The notes: generated by a model from the letters alone, not told the origin. A stretch of 39,074 bases of DNA from CAYTYZ01 sp964448465 (GCA_964448465.1 CAYUVY010000006.1:1-39074), one strand, 5' to 3'. Counted from the first letter of the stretch, positions 8,517 through 16,393 are shown. Numbers and translations are program-made.

Positions 8517-9121
8517 ATTAGCTTATCTAACTGTTTTTGTAATCTTGCAATTTGACCCTCTCTGGTTTTTAAAGCTTGCGCAAGAAGTACTCTGGCCTCG
8601 GGTATTTGACCAAAGTAGATAGCCTCCTCTCCGGTAACTTCGACCAAATTGATTCGAGTGAATGGGTGACCAAGGGTTAAGGGCTTTTGTTCCACTAAAC
8701 CGAGATCCTCTACCGCTTGTCGAAAAATGTTTTCAAAAGTAATTCTCCAGTTTTCATCATTTGACCTTAGAACTTGGTATTTGATGTCTAGGTCAGGAGT
8801 AAAAGTTTGTGGTAACTTCAACACTCCCCTGTTGAATAGACCTACACTAGTGGGCTGGATGGTAATTCGAGGCCAATTACTCGAGCGACCTTCGGGGTCA
8901 GTATAATCAGGGTGCCAAAGATGCAGAGCAGTCTCGTCCTCAATGACAACTCCAATGTCTCGATATTTCTTTTTTCTAACTACAGCTCCTATTGCGATTT
9001 CTATTTCACGTACGGTGTCAACAGTGTCTAATCTACTGCATCTTAGTGCACCAGGGATTGATTGAAGCGTTCTTTTAATATCAGCTTGTAGTTGTGGGGA
9101 GTATTTTTCTTCAAGTGGCAT
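8513..9121 (-). CDS. Hypothetical protein with C-terminal coiled coil
   Basis: The protein has 202 residues, with no signal peptide or membrane helix. The last 35 residues (LLAQALKTREGQIARLQKQLDKLI and before) have coiled-coil spacing. The middle is rich in beta-prone segments such as WPRITIQPTSVGLF. I do not recognise a family. It converges on nrdR with a 4-base overlap. About 150 bases (9122-9272) separate it from the next upstream gene; I see no gene or clear signal there. Confidence 0.55.
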   Translation of the reverse strand: MPLEEKYSPQLQADIKRTLQSIPGALRCSRLDTVDTVREIEIAIGAVVRKKKYRDIGVVIEDETALHLWHPDYTDPEGRSSNWPRITIQPTSVGLFNRGVLKLPQTFTPDLDIKYQVLRSNDENWRITFENIFRQAVEDLGLVEQKPLTLGHPFTRINLVEVTGEEAIYFGQIPEARVLLAQALKTREGQIARLQKQLDKLI

Positions 9122-9272
9122 ACATGTTTAATTATTAAATGACTTAGTTTATCACTATAAGTATTTAAGCAATAGGGCAGGATGGAGGTATGAGAAAAAT
9201 GAAAGACAAGTTGAAAGATAAAACTTCTATTTCGCTAAATAGGTATTTTATATCAACAGGTTGTGGTGAAAA

Positions 9273-9806
9273 CTAGTTGGTTACAAAGTTAATCTTGGTG
9301 GGGATTTCAAACATGGAGTTGTCGGCTTGCCAGGGTTGGCAGTCGAAAACTTGATCTTGGTTAAATTGTTGAGTAGGATCCGTGCCGGCTTGGGGGGTAA
9401 CATTAACAGATAAACTTTTCATTTTCTCCAGACTGGTTTTGGAACCAAAAGCAATTGGCTTTTCGGACCAGAAATACATGTTTTGACTATCGATAAGCAT
9501 ATTGGTCTCCATAGTGGTGCCCTTGGCGGCATCGGTGGTGATATTAACTATGGCACGAACCTTGCCCCCGGAAATATAATAAGTTCCATTCATTTTGTCA
9601 GTGGCTAATTTTAGCGTACATTTTTTAGATTGATTAAGACCCATCAGGCCAAAAAGGTTACCTTTAAATTGATTGTCGTCACTTACTGGAGAAACTTGGG
9701 CAGCGGGACTAGATTGGCTAGTGGGGTTGTTGACTGGAGTAGTACTGGCACCACAGGCGGAAAGTAGCAAAGATAGAGAGAGAAGAGTGAGTATTTTTTT
9801 GGTCAT
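9273..9806 (-). CDS. Lipoprotein of unknown function
   Basis: From the ATG at 9806 the protein has 177 residues. MTKKILTLLSLSLLLSACG is a textbook lipoprotein signal peptide with lipobox LSAC. A Ser/Thr/Pro/Asn-rich linker (about residues 20-45) is followed by a globular part with two further cysteines (KKCTLK and FDCQPW) that may form a disulfide. The role is unknown; it should sit anchored on the outer face of the membrane. The longer start at 9836 is rejected because it adds ten residues before the signal peptide and lies upstream of TAGAAT (9819-9814), which stands 7 bases before this ATG. Confidence 0.75.
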   Translation of the reverse strand: MTKKILTLLSLSLLLSACGASTTPVNNPTSQSSPAAQVSPVSDDNQFKGNLFGLMGLNQSKKCTLKLATDKMNGTYYISGGKVRAIVNITTDAAKGTTMETNMLIDSQNMYFWSEKPIAFGSKTSLEKMKSLSVNVTPQAGTDPTQQFNQDQVFDCQPWQADNSMFEIPTKINFVTN

Positions 9807-9813
9807 ATAAAAT

Positions 9814-9819
9814 ATTCTA
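9814..9819 (-). promoter_or_regulatory. -10 box of lipoprotein gene
   Basis: TAGAAT on the minus strand, 7 bases before the ATG at 9806. It overlaps the junction with the DUF937 gene, which ends at 9820, so the lipoprotein gene has its own promoter despite the 13-base gap. Confidence 0.5.
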
Positions 9820-10392
9820 CTACTTTTTGTGGCCAAGGGCGTTCATGCCCATACTGAGAAGATCGTCGACTACTGACCCATTGCCATTTTTGTCCAAAAA
9901 TTGAGAAAGAACACTTTTTAAGTTAAAACCTGTATTAGCTTTGACAACTACGCCAGATAATTCTTCGGGGTTTAGTTTATTTTCTTTGATCTGCTTACCC
10001 AGATAGCCCATGATTACAGGAGCCAAAACGGCTAACAAAGTTCCCGACTGAAAAGTGTCTAAGCCAGATTTTTGGGCAACTTCGTCTACAGCATATTTTT
10101 TTTGTTTTTCAAAAATATGACTTAAAATCTTTTGGCCTTCTTGTAGATTGGCGTTTTCCAAAAAGTCTGGTAAGTTCTTTAAAATACTACCATCGTGATT
10201 TTTTTTAAGTGTAGTGTGGAGGGCTTTTTGGCCAGGTTTGGTTTGGGTGTTTTGAACGAGACCAGATAAGATAATAGGGCCGGCAGCCTGCAGGGCTTTG
10301 GCTACGGTACTATTGGTGGAACCGGTTTTGTTAGAAAGAGTGTCTAAGTTTTTCGTAGTACCCAAAGTCTTGACTAGCGTACGTATATCCAT
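9820..10392 (-). CDS. DUF937 family protein
   Basis: The protein has 190 residues with repeated small-residue helices (ALQAAGPIILSGL, GTLLAVLAPVIMGYLGKQ), the pattern of DUF937 (YidB-like) proteins. Near the C-terminus DKNGNGSVVDDL looks like an EF-hand-type Asp/Asn calcium loop, a segment often seen at this place in the family, although the usual acidic residue at position 12 is absent. Function is unknown. TAAAAT (10403-10398) stands 5 bases before the ATG. Confidence 0.75.
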   Translation of the reverse strand: MDIRTLVKTLGTTKNLDTLSNKTGSTNSTVAKALQAAGPIILSGLVQNTQTKPGQKALHTTLKKNHDGSILKNLPDFLENANLQEGQKILSHIFEKQKKYAVDEVAQKSGLDTFQSGTLLAVLAPVIMGYLGKQIKENKLNPEELSGVVVKANTGFNLKSVLSQFLDKNGNGSVVDDLLSMGMNALGHKK

Positions 10393-10397
10393 GGCCT

Positions 10398-10403
10398 ATT
10401 TTA
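10398..10403 (-). promoter_or_regulatory. -10 box of DUF937 gene
   Basis: TAAAAT on the minus strand, 5 bases before the ATG at 10392. Confidence 0.5.
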
Positions 10404-10481
10404 GCATTTTTTTGAGAAGAATGTCGCTTTTTGTGAAAAACTGAGACTGTTTTACCCATTGCCATTGATTTGATTAAAGAC

Positions 10482-10487
10482 TATAAA
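10482..10487 (+). promoter_or_regulatory. -10 box of HAD-like gene
   Basis: TATAAA, 5 bases before the ATG at 10493. Confidence 0.5.
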
Positions 10488-10492
10488 AATCT

Positions 10493-11113
10493 ATGTTGGA
10501 GAAAAAAGTGGTTTTGTTTGATTGGTATAACACCTTGTCGAAAAGTGTATTTTTTGAGGGGGTTGGATTGCCGACTGAAGATTATTTAAAAATAGAACAA
10601 GCTCTGTTTCAATCCCCTAGTGCAAAAAGTGGTCTTATAAATAGTTGGATGAGAGGAGCGGAAAACTGGAGAGGGGTAATGGGGATGGTTAGTCGATATT
10701 CCGGTTTGCAATTTAATTATGTGAGTGAAGCTTTTGTGGAGAGTTGCAAGAGGATGCATTTTGTCGTAGATAATTTGTCCGAGCAAATGGAGTCACTTAA
10801 GCAAAGAGGATATGGGGTTTGTGTAGCTACTGATAATATGGATTCGTTTAGAGAGTTTACGGTGCCAGCCCTGGGTATGAGAAAAATGTTTAAACATATT
10901 TTTAATTCATATGACCTAAGAAGTTTAAAAAGAGACAGAAATGTAGATGGGAGTAGTAAGTTTTTTGGCCAAGTGACAAGAAGGATTGACTGCTCTCTAG
11001 ATAAACTAACCCTAGTGGACGATTCAGTAATACCGAATTTTTCAGATTGGAGTATTAGGTTTATACAAGTGACTAAAGAAGGTGGATTGACACAGGCTTT
11101 GGCTGAAATATAA
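10493..11113 (+). CDS. HAD-superfamily hydrolase-like protein
   Basis: The protein has 206 residues. Motif I is VVLFDWYNTLS: the nucleophile Asp is present, but the usual second Asp (acid/base, two residues on) is Tyr. Motif II is probably CVATDN. Motif III is probably the Lys in SSKFFGQV, and motif IV is LTLVDDS. A helical cap lies between motifs I and II. The family contains phosphatases and dehalogenase-like enzymes; without the second Asp, phosphatase activity is doubtful. It ends 6 bases before the complementary-strand tRNA-Tyr gene. Confidence 0.65.
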   Translation: MLEKKVVLFDWYNTLSKSVFFEGVGLPTEDYLKIEQALFQSPSAKSGLINSWMRGAENWRGVMGMVSRYSGLQFNYVSEAFVESCKRMHFVVDNLSEQMESLKQRGYGVCVATDNMDSFREFTVPALGMRKMFKHIFNSYDLRSLKRDRNVDGSSKFFGQVTRRIDCSLDKLTLVDDSVIPNFSDWSIRFIQVTKEGGLTQALAEI

Positions 11114-11119
11114 ATTGTG

Positions 11120-11191
11120 TCCAGCGGGTAGGAGTCGAACCTACTCAAAATGGTTTTACAGACCATCGCCTGACCGTTCGGCCACCGCTGG
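11120..11191 (-). tRNA. tRNA-Tyr (anticodon GTA), archaeal-type features
   Basis: A complete cloverleaf folds on the minus strand: acceptor CCAGCGG/CCGCTGG, D arm GCC/GGC with a 9-base loop, anticodon stem ATGGT/ACCAT with loop CTGTAAA (anticodon GTA), a variable loop of only 5 bases (TTTGA), and T arm GTAGG/CCTAC with loop TTCGACT. The discriminator is A, and CCA is not encoded. Bacterial tRNA-Tyr normally has a long variable arm and a G1-C72 pair. This one has a short variable loop and C1-G72, the archaeal/eukaryotic identity. No intron is present. Confidence 0.95.
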
Positions 11192-11255
11192 ATATCGCTT
11201 GTTTCTCCGTTGTCGCCTGATCCCGCAGGTGCGAGGACCGCGCTGGAGTGAGCTG
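11192..11255 (-). other. GC-rich structured leader of tRNA-Tyr transcript
   Basis: The roughly 60 bases between the promoter and the tRNA 5' end are clearly richer in G and C than other spacers here. On the minus strand GGTCC-T-CGC, a four-base loop, then GCG-GGATC form a hairpin, and CTCC/GGAG could close it from outside. A leader processed by RNase P is the simplest reading. It is not a second tRNA: no anticodon or T arm can be formed. Confidence 0.35.
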
Positions 11256-11261
11256 ATTATA
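11256..11261 (-). promoter_or_regulatory. -10 box of tRNA-Tyr
   Basis: A perfect TATAAT preceded by TGC (extended -10 type) on the minus strand. The start site would be about 58 bases upstream of the mature tRNA. Confidence 0.55.
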
Positions 11262-11274
11262 GCAAAAAGATGTG

Positions 11275-11280
11275 TATAAT
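11275..11280 (+). promoter_or_regulatory. -10 box of VOC-xthA operon
   Basis: A perfect TATAAT, 5 bases before the ATG at 11286. It excludes the alternative TTG start at 11280, which overlaps the box. Confidence 0.65.
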
Positions 11281-11285
11281 TGCCT

Positions 11286-11678
11286 ATGGTAATAAAAAAA
11301 ATGACTACAGAACTGGTAGTTTTTGATGTAAAAAAATCGGTTGAGTATTATGAAAAACTACTTGGCTTTAAACTTACCAATAAGGTCGAAATAGAAAATA
11401 TTTTTGTTTGGGCTAGTATGGAGTCTGAAAATGGAGAAGTGGAATTGATGTTTACGACAAAAGATGCAATGACAGAGGATGTAAAAGAGTTAGGAGGAAA
11501 AGAAATTGGGGGGACCATAGCTCTTTATTTTGAAATAACAGAGTTGGATAGTTTTTATGAAAAAATTAAATTGACGGAAAATATTGTCATGGAAAAAAGA
11601 AAAACTAATTATGGTTCGACTGAATTTGCAATCAAGGATCTAGATGGCTATGTGTTAATGTTTTCGGAAAGGGCATGA
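11286..11678 (+). CDS. VOC (glyoxalase/bleomycin resistance-like) family protein
   Basis: The protein has 130 residues with the paired beta-alpha-beta-beta-beta pattern of the vicinal oxygen chelate fold. The first module holds LVVFDVKKSVEYYEKLLGFKL and the second ALYFEITELDSFYEKI, ending with FAIKDLDGYVLMFSE. The C-terminal D.DGY...F is typical of glyoxalase-like proteins. Metal ligands are not obvious apart from acidic residues near the ends of strands, so substrate and activity are unknown. It overlaps xthA by 4 bases (ATGA), and so is the first gene of a four-gene operon. Confidence 0.8.
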   Translation: MVIKKMTTELVVFDVKKSVEYYEKLLGFKLTNKVEIENIFVWASMESENGEVELMFTTKDAMTEDVKELGGKEIGGTIALYFEITELDSFYEKIKLTENIVMEKRKTNYGSTEFAIKDLDGYVLMFSERA

Positions 11679-12460
11679 TAAAAATATTTTCTTGGAATGT
11701 GAACGGGGTCAGATCGGTGATAAAAAAGGGTGCGTTGCAGGAATTTGTGGCCAAATATCAGCCGGATATATTGTGTTTGCAGGAAACTAAGGCGGAGCAA
11801 GGACAGGCAGTTATAGACCTACCGGAGTACATGGAGTTTTGGAACTCAGCTGTGAAAAAGGGCTATTCAGGTACGGCGATTTTCTGTAAAGAAAAGCCTA
11901 TTAAGGTGGACTACAACATGAACCATGGTAAAGATTTGTCGGACAAATATGGCAACCCAGACACAGAGGGCAGAGTAATTACGGCAGAATTCGAAAAGTT
12001 TTTTGTGGTAACTGTATATACACCCAACGCTAAAGATGATTTAAGTCGAGTCCCCTTGCGAGAAAATTGGGACTATCATTTTTTACAGCACTGCAAAAAA
12101 CTAGAAGAAAGAAAACCAGTGGTTTTTTGTGGGGATTTAAATGTGGCGCACCAAGAAATTGACTTGGCTCGCCCCAGAGAAAATATGGGTAAAAAGGGGT
12201 TTACCAAAGAAGAAAGATTGGGCTTTGAGAATTTTGTACAGGCGGGATTTGTGGACACCTTTAGAATCTTTAACCAAGAAGGTGGAAATTATTCTTGGTG
12301 GAGTAATTTTGGTGGAGCCAGAGCCAGAAACGTGGGCTGGAGAATTGACTATGTTTTGGCATCAAATAGTTTAAAAGATAAGATAGAAAAAGCGTTTATC
12401 TGTTCTGAAGTAATGGGGTCGGACCACTGTCCGGTGGGGATTGAGCTGAAAAATGGCTAA
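11675..12460 (+). CDS. xthA: Exodeoxyribonuclease III / AP endonuclease
   Basis: This enzyme cuts DNA at abasic sites in base-excision repair. At 261 residues it has full family length. Motifs in order: IFSWNVNGVRSV (Asn at the metal site), DILCLQETKAE (catalytic Glu), VVTVYTPNA, VVFCGDLNVAHQEIDLARP (Asp/Asn), FRIFNQEGGNYSWWS, RIDYVLAS and MGSDHCPVGIEL (catalytic Asp-His pair). The start overlaps the VOC stop and has GGAAAGG ahead of it, one of the few convincing Shine-Dalgarno-like sites in the window. It overlaps the next gene by 8 bases. Confidence 0.95.
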   Translation: MIKIFSWNVNGVRSVIKKGALQEFVAKYQPDILCLQETKAEQGQAVIDLPEYMEFWNSAVKKGYSGTAIFCKEKPIKVDYNMNHGKDLSDKYGNPDTEGRVITAEFEKFFVVTVYTPNAKDDLSRVPLRENWDYHFLQHCKKLEERKPVVFCGDLNVAHQEIDLARPRENMGKKGFTKEERLGFENFVQAGFVDTFRIFNQEGGNYSWWSNFGGARARNVGWRIDYVLASNSLKDKIEKAFICSEVMGSDHCPVGIELKNG

Positions 12461-13703
12461 GTTGAGAACTTATTGGATTTTAATTGCTGTATTTGTGATC
12501 TTTTTGGGTTGGATGTGGACTTGGTTCAAAATAGATTATCCGAGCAGCTGGGATCAAATAGGAAACGGCAGTTTGGTGATTCAAAGAATTTTAGGATTTG
12601 TGTTTCTAGGTACAACAATGTATTTATTGTGGAAAAGGGGGGAGAAATTGTTGGTTATGTTACTAACTTTATCCCCTCCTATTTGGGCTATGGGTTTTAT
12701 GCAAACCAAAGAGGCAGTATTGTGGAGTTTGCTAGTGCTGACACTGACATTAATAAATAAAGCTAGTTGGAAGCTACTAAGCTTGACTATTATTTTTGTA
12801 GTATTGGTATTAGTTGATAAGGAACATTTACAAAAATACCAAACTTTAAACAACGCCAAGCAGGAAGTGGATACCCGGGCCAGAAATCAAGACAGATTAG
12901 TTGAAGGAGTAAATATTCCCTGGAAGATTAGGCGACTTGTAAATAATCAATATACCGTTGTTTTTGAAGATTGGTGGAAAAAAACTATGGGGGTAGCGGA
13001 CTTAGAAAGTTTGTTTTTTAGCGAGTTTCATCCTCTTTCGAGGAAAAATTTACCTATTTTTTACTGGCCTGAGATTATTTTGCTACCACTGGGGATAATT
13101 GCTGCGAGTAAAAGCAAGAGAAGAAAAGAAATTGTCTGGAACGTAATTGCCGGTTGTGTGTTTTTTTGGATGTATGATGGCCAATATTTTATTCGTATGT
13201 CGTTATTATTCTTCGCACTTTCTAAGGTACTAGTCTTAGGGCTTGAATTTGTAGCTCAAAAAAATAAAAGGTTGGCAATTGTACTAACGGCGCTTATATT
13301 TTATGGATTTAGTACTTTTTTGTATGATCTTCCCTTAAGATCCGAATTTTGGCTAGACAACCGACCATTAATGTATAAAAATCTATATAGTCTACTTGAA
13401 AAATATCAGGGAAAAATTATTGTAACAGACATGCTGGGAAAGAGTGAGAAATATTGTGAACAAAATCAAAAAATTATATGTACTGATTTTGTGTTTGGAA
13501 TAGAGAAGGATAAACTCAGACCCGGGGAGATCGTTGGAGGGTTTATCGGTGAGCTGGTTGGTCCGGATCAAAATAATGTGTTTCGAGGGTCAACAAAGGA
13601 TATTTTGGAAAATAAGGGATATGTGTTTTTGGAAAGTTTCCAAATTAAAGACTCTGTGGCCTACAGGTATGGTCAAGACATAGTCATTGCAAGAAAAAGA
13701 TGA
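12453..13703 (+). CDS. Polytopic membrane protein, probable GT-C glycosyltransferase relative
   Basis: The protein has 416 residues with 8-9 hydrophobic helices in the first two thirds and a soluble C-terminal part. After the first helix IDYPSSWDQIGNG recalls the WDQ/WDE loop of the other two GT-C-like proteins in this window (at 2332 and 13700), but no full family signature is seen. It lies between xthA and a GT39-like gene, overlapping them by 8 and 4 bases, so it is translated from the same mRNA. Involvement in envelope glycosylation is inferred from the neighbour. Confidence 0.55.
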   Translation: MAKLRTYWILIAVFVIFLGWMWTWFKIDYPSSWDQIGNGSLVIQRILGFVFLGTTMYLLWKRGEKLLVMLLTLSPPIWAMGFMQTKEAVLWSLLVLTLTLINKASWKLLSLTIIFVVLVLVDKEHLQKYQTLNNAKQEVDTRARNQDRLVEGVNIPWKIRRLVNNQYTVVFEDWWKKTMGVADLESLFFSEFHPLSRKNLPIFYWPEIILLPLGIIAASKSKRRKEIVWNVIAGCVFFWMYDGQYFIRMSLLFFALSKVLVLGLEFVAQKNKRLAIVLTALIFYGFSTFLYDLPLRSEFWLDNRPLMYKNLYSLLEKYQGKIIVTDMLGKSEKYCEQNQKIICTDFVFGIEKDKLRPGEIVGGFIGELVGPDQNNVFRGSTKDILENKGYVFLESFQIKDSVAYRYGQDIVIARKR

Positions 13704-15331
13704 AAAATAAACTAGTCTTATTTTTATTAATTTTCATGGGGCTAGGAATAAATTTGCTGGTAAGAGTTGTTGATCTGGCCAAGTCCCCTCTTGGTGTGAC
13801 CTGGGATGAAGCTGGAGTTGGATTTAATTCCTACAGTCTTTTAAAAACTGGTAAAGACGAATATGGGGTAAGGTGGCCGTTAATATTTAGGTCATTGGGC
13901 GATTATAAACCAGCTTTTTATAGCTACTTGAGCATGGTACCAATTAAAGTTTTAGGGCTAAATATTGTTTCCACCAGACTGGTGTCAGCACTAGCAGGCA
14001 CTTTAGCCCTGGTAAGTTTGGGACTGTGGTTGAACCTGTTTGTAAAAAATAAATATCTGGTATGGATATTGGTGGCCCTGATTGGTCTAGGTCCGGTACG
14101 CTTGCATTTTTCCAGAATGGCACTGGAGACAAACTTATCTAGCATGTTTTTTGGGTTTGGGAGCTATTGGTGGATTAAATCCAAAAGGTGGCTGGGGCTG
14201 GGTGCAATGATTTTGGCAATGTGGAGTTATCATAGCGCAAAGATGGCCGCACCAATGTTGTTTATCTTGATGTCGGTGGACCCTTTTGCGATTGAATGGA
14301 AGAAGAAATTTCTGATAAATATGCGTTGGTTATTAGTAGGTTTGGTAATTTTAGTATTTGTAGTATATGCCTCCGGAAAGGGTGGCGGAGGGATACTTAC
14401 AAGGTATCAACAAGAAAATTTTTTACAAAAAAGCTATCCTTTTGCTCCTGGAGACTTATTTAAATTTGATGTGGTAAGTTATTTAAGACTAAATCCAATT
14501 TATTATTTGTTGGGTAATTTAACTGGCCATTTGACTGCGTATTTAAGTCCTGCAAATTTTAGTACAAATAATTATCCTTGGTTAAAGGATAATTTGATGT
14601 TTATCCCACAGACATCGTGGATGGGTTTTTGGGAGCTGATTTTCTTACCAATTGGAATTGTTGTAGTTTTTGTTAGATGGAGAGAAAAATATTATAGATA
14701 TTTAATTTATTTATACCTTGCAGTAGTAGCCCCAAGCGTAATTACATGGAGCTGGCTAAATACTTTGCGAGGTTTGAGTATCTTGCCTGTGATGGAAATA
14801 ACCTGTGTTTTGGGATCATTGTGGGTAGCGGAAAGGGTAAGATGGAAAAGGCTTTTTATGCTTATCTGGCTTCTTTTTGCAGTTTGGGAGGGGTTATACA
14901 ACATAAACAATGTTTTGGCGTACACACCGACACAGAATACAGATGTTTATTTTGCACATGGTTTGGGCATGATGGCAAAAATTGTGAAAGGTATGGAAAG
15001 GGACTATGAGGAAATTATTTTGGACACCAGCCAGGAGCATGCTCAACAGTTTTGGATGTTTTACATGGCCTTCCCTCCCCAGGAAATGCAGAAACTTGCA
15101 ATAGATCGAATTCAGTCTTTAAATAATGCGGAAAGGGGTTTTAACTTTGGCAAGTATGTGTTTAGAAAAGTTGATTGGGAAAAGGATAAGAGTTTAAGGG
15201 GGGTTATATTGTGGCAAGAAGGAAATTCGATGACTAAAGATGAGGAGATAAGTGCAGTAGGAGGTGAAATAATCAAGGTAAGAGGACCAACACAGGATGA
15301 AGTTGCGGGTCAATTGGTTATTCTAAAATAG
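13700..15331 (+). CDS. GT39-like membrane glycosyltransferase (PMT family)
   Basis: The protein has 543 residues with about ten membrane helices. The first extracytoplasmic loop holds GVTWDEAGVGFNSYSLL, with the Asp-Glu pair that is catalytic in protein O-mannosyltransferases and ArnT. Then DYKPAFYSYLSMVPIKVLG and STRLVSALAG follow, landmarks of bacterial GT39/PMT proteins. A soluble C-terminal region of about 120 residues follows the last helix. It probably moves a sugar from a polyprenyl-phosphate donor to a surface acceptor. It is the last gene of the VOC-xthA operon; its 3' end overlaps the converging YgjP-like gene by 9 bases. Confidence 0.8.
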   Translation: MKNKLVLFLLIFMGLGINLLVRVVDLAKSPLGVTWDEAGVGFNSYSLLKTGKDEYGVRWPLIFRSLGDYKPAFYSYLSMVPIKVLGLNIVSTRLVSALAGTLALVSLGLWLNLFVKNKYLVWILVALIGLGPVRLHFSRMALETNLSSMFFGFGSYWWIKSKRWLGLGAMILAMWSYHSAKMAAPMLFILMSVDPFAIEWKKKFLINMRWLLVGLVILVFVVYASGKGGGGILTRYQQENFLQKSYPFAPGDLFKFDVVSYLRLNPIYYLLGNLTGHLTAYLSPANFSTNNYPWLKDNLMFIPQTSWMGFWELIFLPIGIVVVFVRWREKYYRYLIYLYLAVVAPSVITWSWLNTLRGLSILPVMEITCVLGSLWVAERVRWKRLFMLIWLLFAVWEGLYNINNVLAYTPTQNTDVYFAHGLGMMAKIVKGMERDYEEIILDTSQEHAQQFWMFYMAFPPQEMQKLAIDRIQSLNNAERGFNFGKYVFRKVDWEKDKSLRGVILWQEGNSMTKDEEISAVGGEIIKVRGPTQDEVAGQLVILK

Positions 15332-15967
15332 GTAGCTTTTGGCACCGTAGGTTTTGAGCCAACGATTGTTTTTCTTAGTATCAGGATCACAACGAGTTAA
15401 GAAATCCCAAAATTGTTTTTGGTGGTTTTTGACTTGGGTGTGAACCAACTCGTGTAAAAGTAGATGGGTAAAGATTATTTTAGGAAAGAAAATTATCTGC
15501 CAATTGAAATTGAGATTGTTGGAGTGGGAACAGGAGCCAAAACGGGTGCGCTGATTACCAAGGCGTAGACCATTGTAGGAAAAATTAAAGGTCAGGCAAA
15601 GACGTTCTAGCTCTTCTAAAATTAAATTTCTGGAAATGTTTTTGTAGTGACTTGTAAATTTGGTTTTATTATTTTTTAAATCTTCGGGAATTGATTGTTG
15701 CTGGCCTAAAATGGAAATAGTTTTGAGTCTGGAAAACAATTTTTTGGGAACAATTTTTTGATTATGTTTGAGGATCCAGGCGCTTTTGTCTTGCAGAAAT
15801 TTGAGTATAAACTGATCGGAAAGAGAGAAAGGGGCGGAGACTTTTAGGTGGTTTTTTTGAGGTAGAGAAAGGCGGACGGAGTGTTGGCTGGCACGTACCA
15901 GCTTTAAATGGAAGCTGGTATTTTGTAGAATGATTGTATGAAGACTATTTATTTTGGGTCGGACCAT
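15323..15967 (-). CDS. YgjP-like (M48-type) zinc metalloprotease
   Basis: The C-terminal half carries LLLHELVHTQVKNHQKQFW, the HExxH zinc motif in the context of the YgjP/DUF45 family, with the downstream H..FW helix. GNQRTRFGSCS matches the family block that precedes the zinc helix (K/R-x-RWGSCS). The start is uncertain. The ATG at 15967 gives about 214 residues and overlaps divergent rpiB by 30 bases; an earlier ATG at 16009 overlaps more. TACAAT on the minus strand (15938-15933) would put the mRNA start after both, with no ATG/GTG/TTG before the domain, so an unusual start codon (ATT at 15931) is possible. Confidence 0.8.
   Translation of the reverse strand: MVRPKINSLHTIILQNTSFHLKLVRASQHSVRLSLPQKNHLKVSAPFSLSDQFILKFLQDKSAWILKHNQKIVPKKLFSRLKTISILGQQQSIPEDLKNNKTKFTSHYKNISRNLILEELERLCLTFNFSYNGLRLGNQRTRFGSCSHSNNLNFNWQIIFFPKIIFTHLLLHELVHTQVKNHQKQFWDFLTRCDPDTKKNNRWLKTYGAKSYLF
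15926..15931 (+). promoter_or_regulatory. -10 box of rpiB-pgk
   Basis: TAGAAT, 6 bases before the ATG at 15938. Confidence 0.55.
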
Positions 15968-16393
15968 AGGGGCTTTGGAATAAAAGAAGAACTTAAGCAG
16001 TTTATCCAAAATATGGAATTTAGGGTAGTGGACTTTAGTAGTAATACTCTAGACCCAGAGGATGACTATGTAGATATTGGCCTAAAAGTTGGTGAAAAGG
16101 TAGCTTTAGAAAATGAACTTGGGGTATTGATTTGCGGTTCCGGAGTGGGAATGTGTGTAGCCGCCAATAAGGTGGACGGGGTAAGAGCAGGGCTGTGTTC
16201 CTCAGCAAGGCAAGCGAGACGTGGAAGAGAGGAAGACGCGATGAATGTATTGTGTTTATCGGCAGAACTACAAAGCGTGGAGGAGTTAGAAGCGATAATT
16301 GCGGCTTTTTTGGAGAGTGAATTTGTAGTGGAGGATAAATATGTGAGAAGATTAAATAAGATTAAGAAGTATGAAAACACTGCGGGACGTTAG
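15938..16393 (+). CDS. rpiB: Ribose-5-phosphate isomerase B (RpiB/LacA family)
   Basis: RpiB interconverts ribose 5-phosphate and ribulose 5-phosphate. At 151 residues it has family length. YFGSDHRGFGIKEELK is the N-terminal substrate loop. LGVLICGSGVGMCVAANKV carries the active-site Cys and the G-S/T-G-V-G phosphate loop. SARQARRGREEDAMNVLCL is the RpiB block normally written NA..AR..RxHNDANVL, with Glu-Glu instead of His-Asn here. The family also holds galactose-6-phosphate isomerase subunits, but the pentose phosphate neighbours favour RpiB. It overlaps pgk by 23 bases. Confidence 0.88.
   Translation: MKTIYFGSDHRGFGIKEELKQFIQNMEFRVVDFSSNTLDPEDDYVDIGLKVGEKVALENELGVLICGSGVGMCVAANKVDGVRAGLCSSARQARRGREEDAMNVLCLSAELQSVEELEAIIAAFLESEFVVEDKYVRRLNKIKKYENTAGR

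Noticed and set aside
11192..11255. A second tRNA gene beside tRNA-Tyr
   Set aside because: The GC-rich stretch forms a hairpin but no acceptor, anticodon and T arm set can be built.
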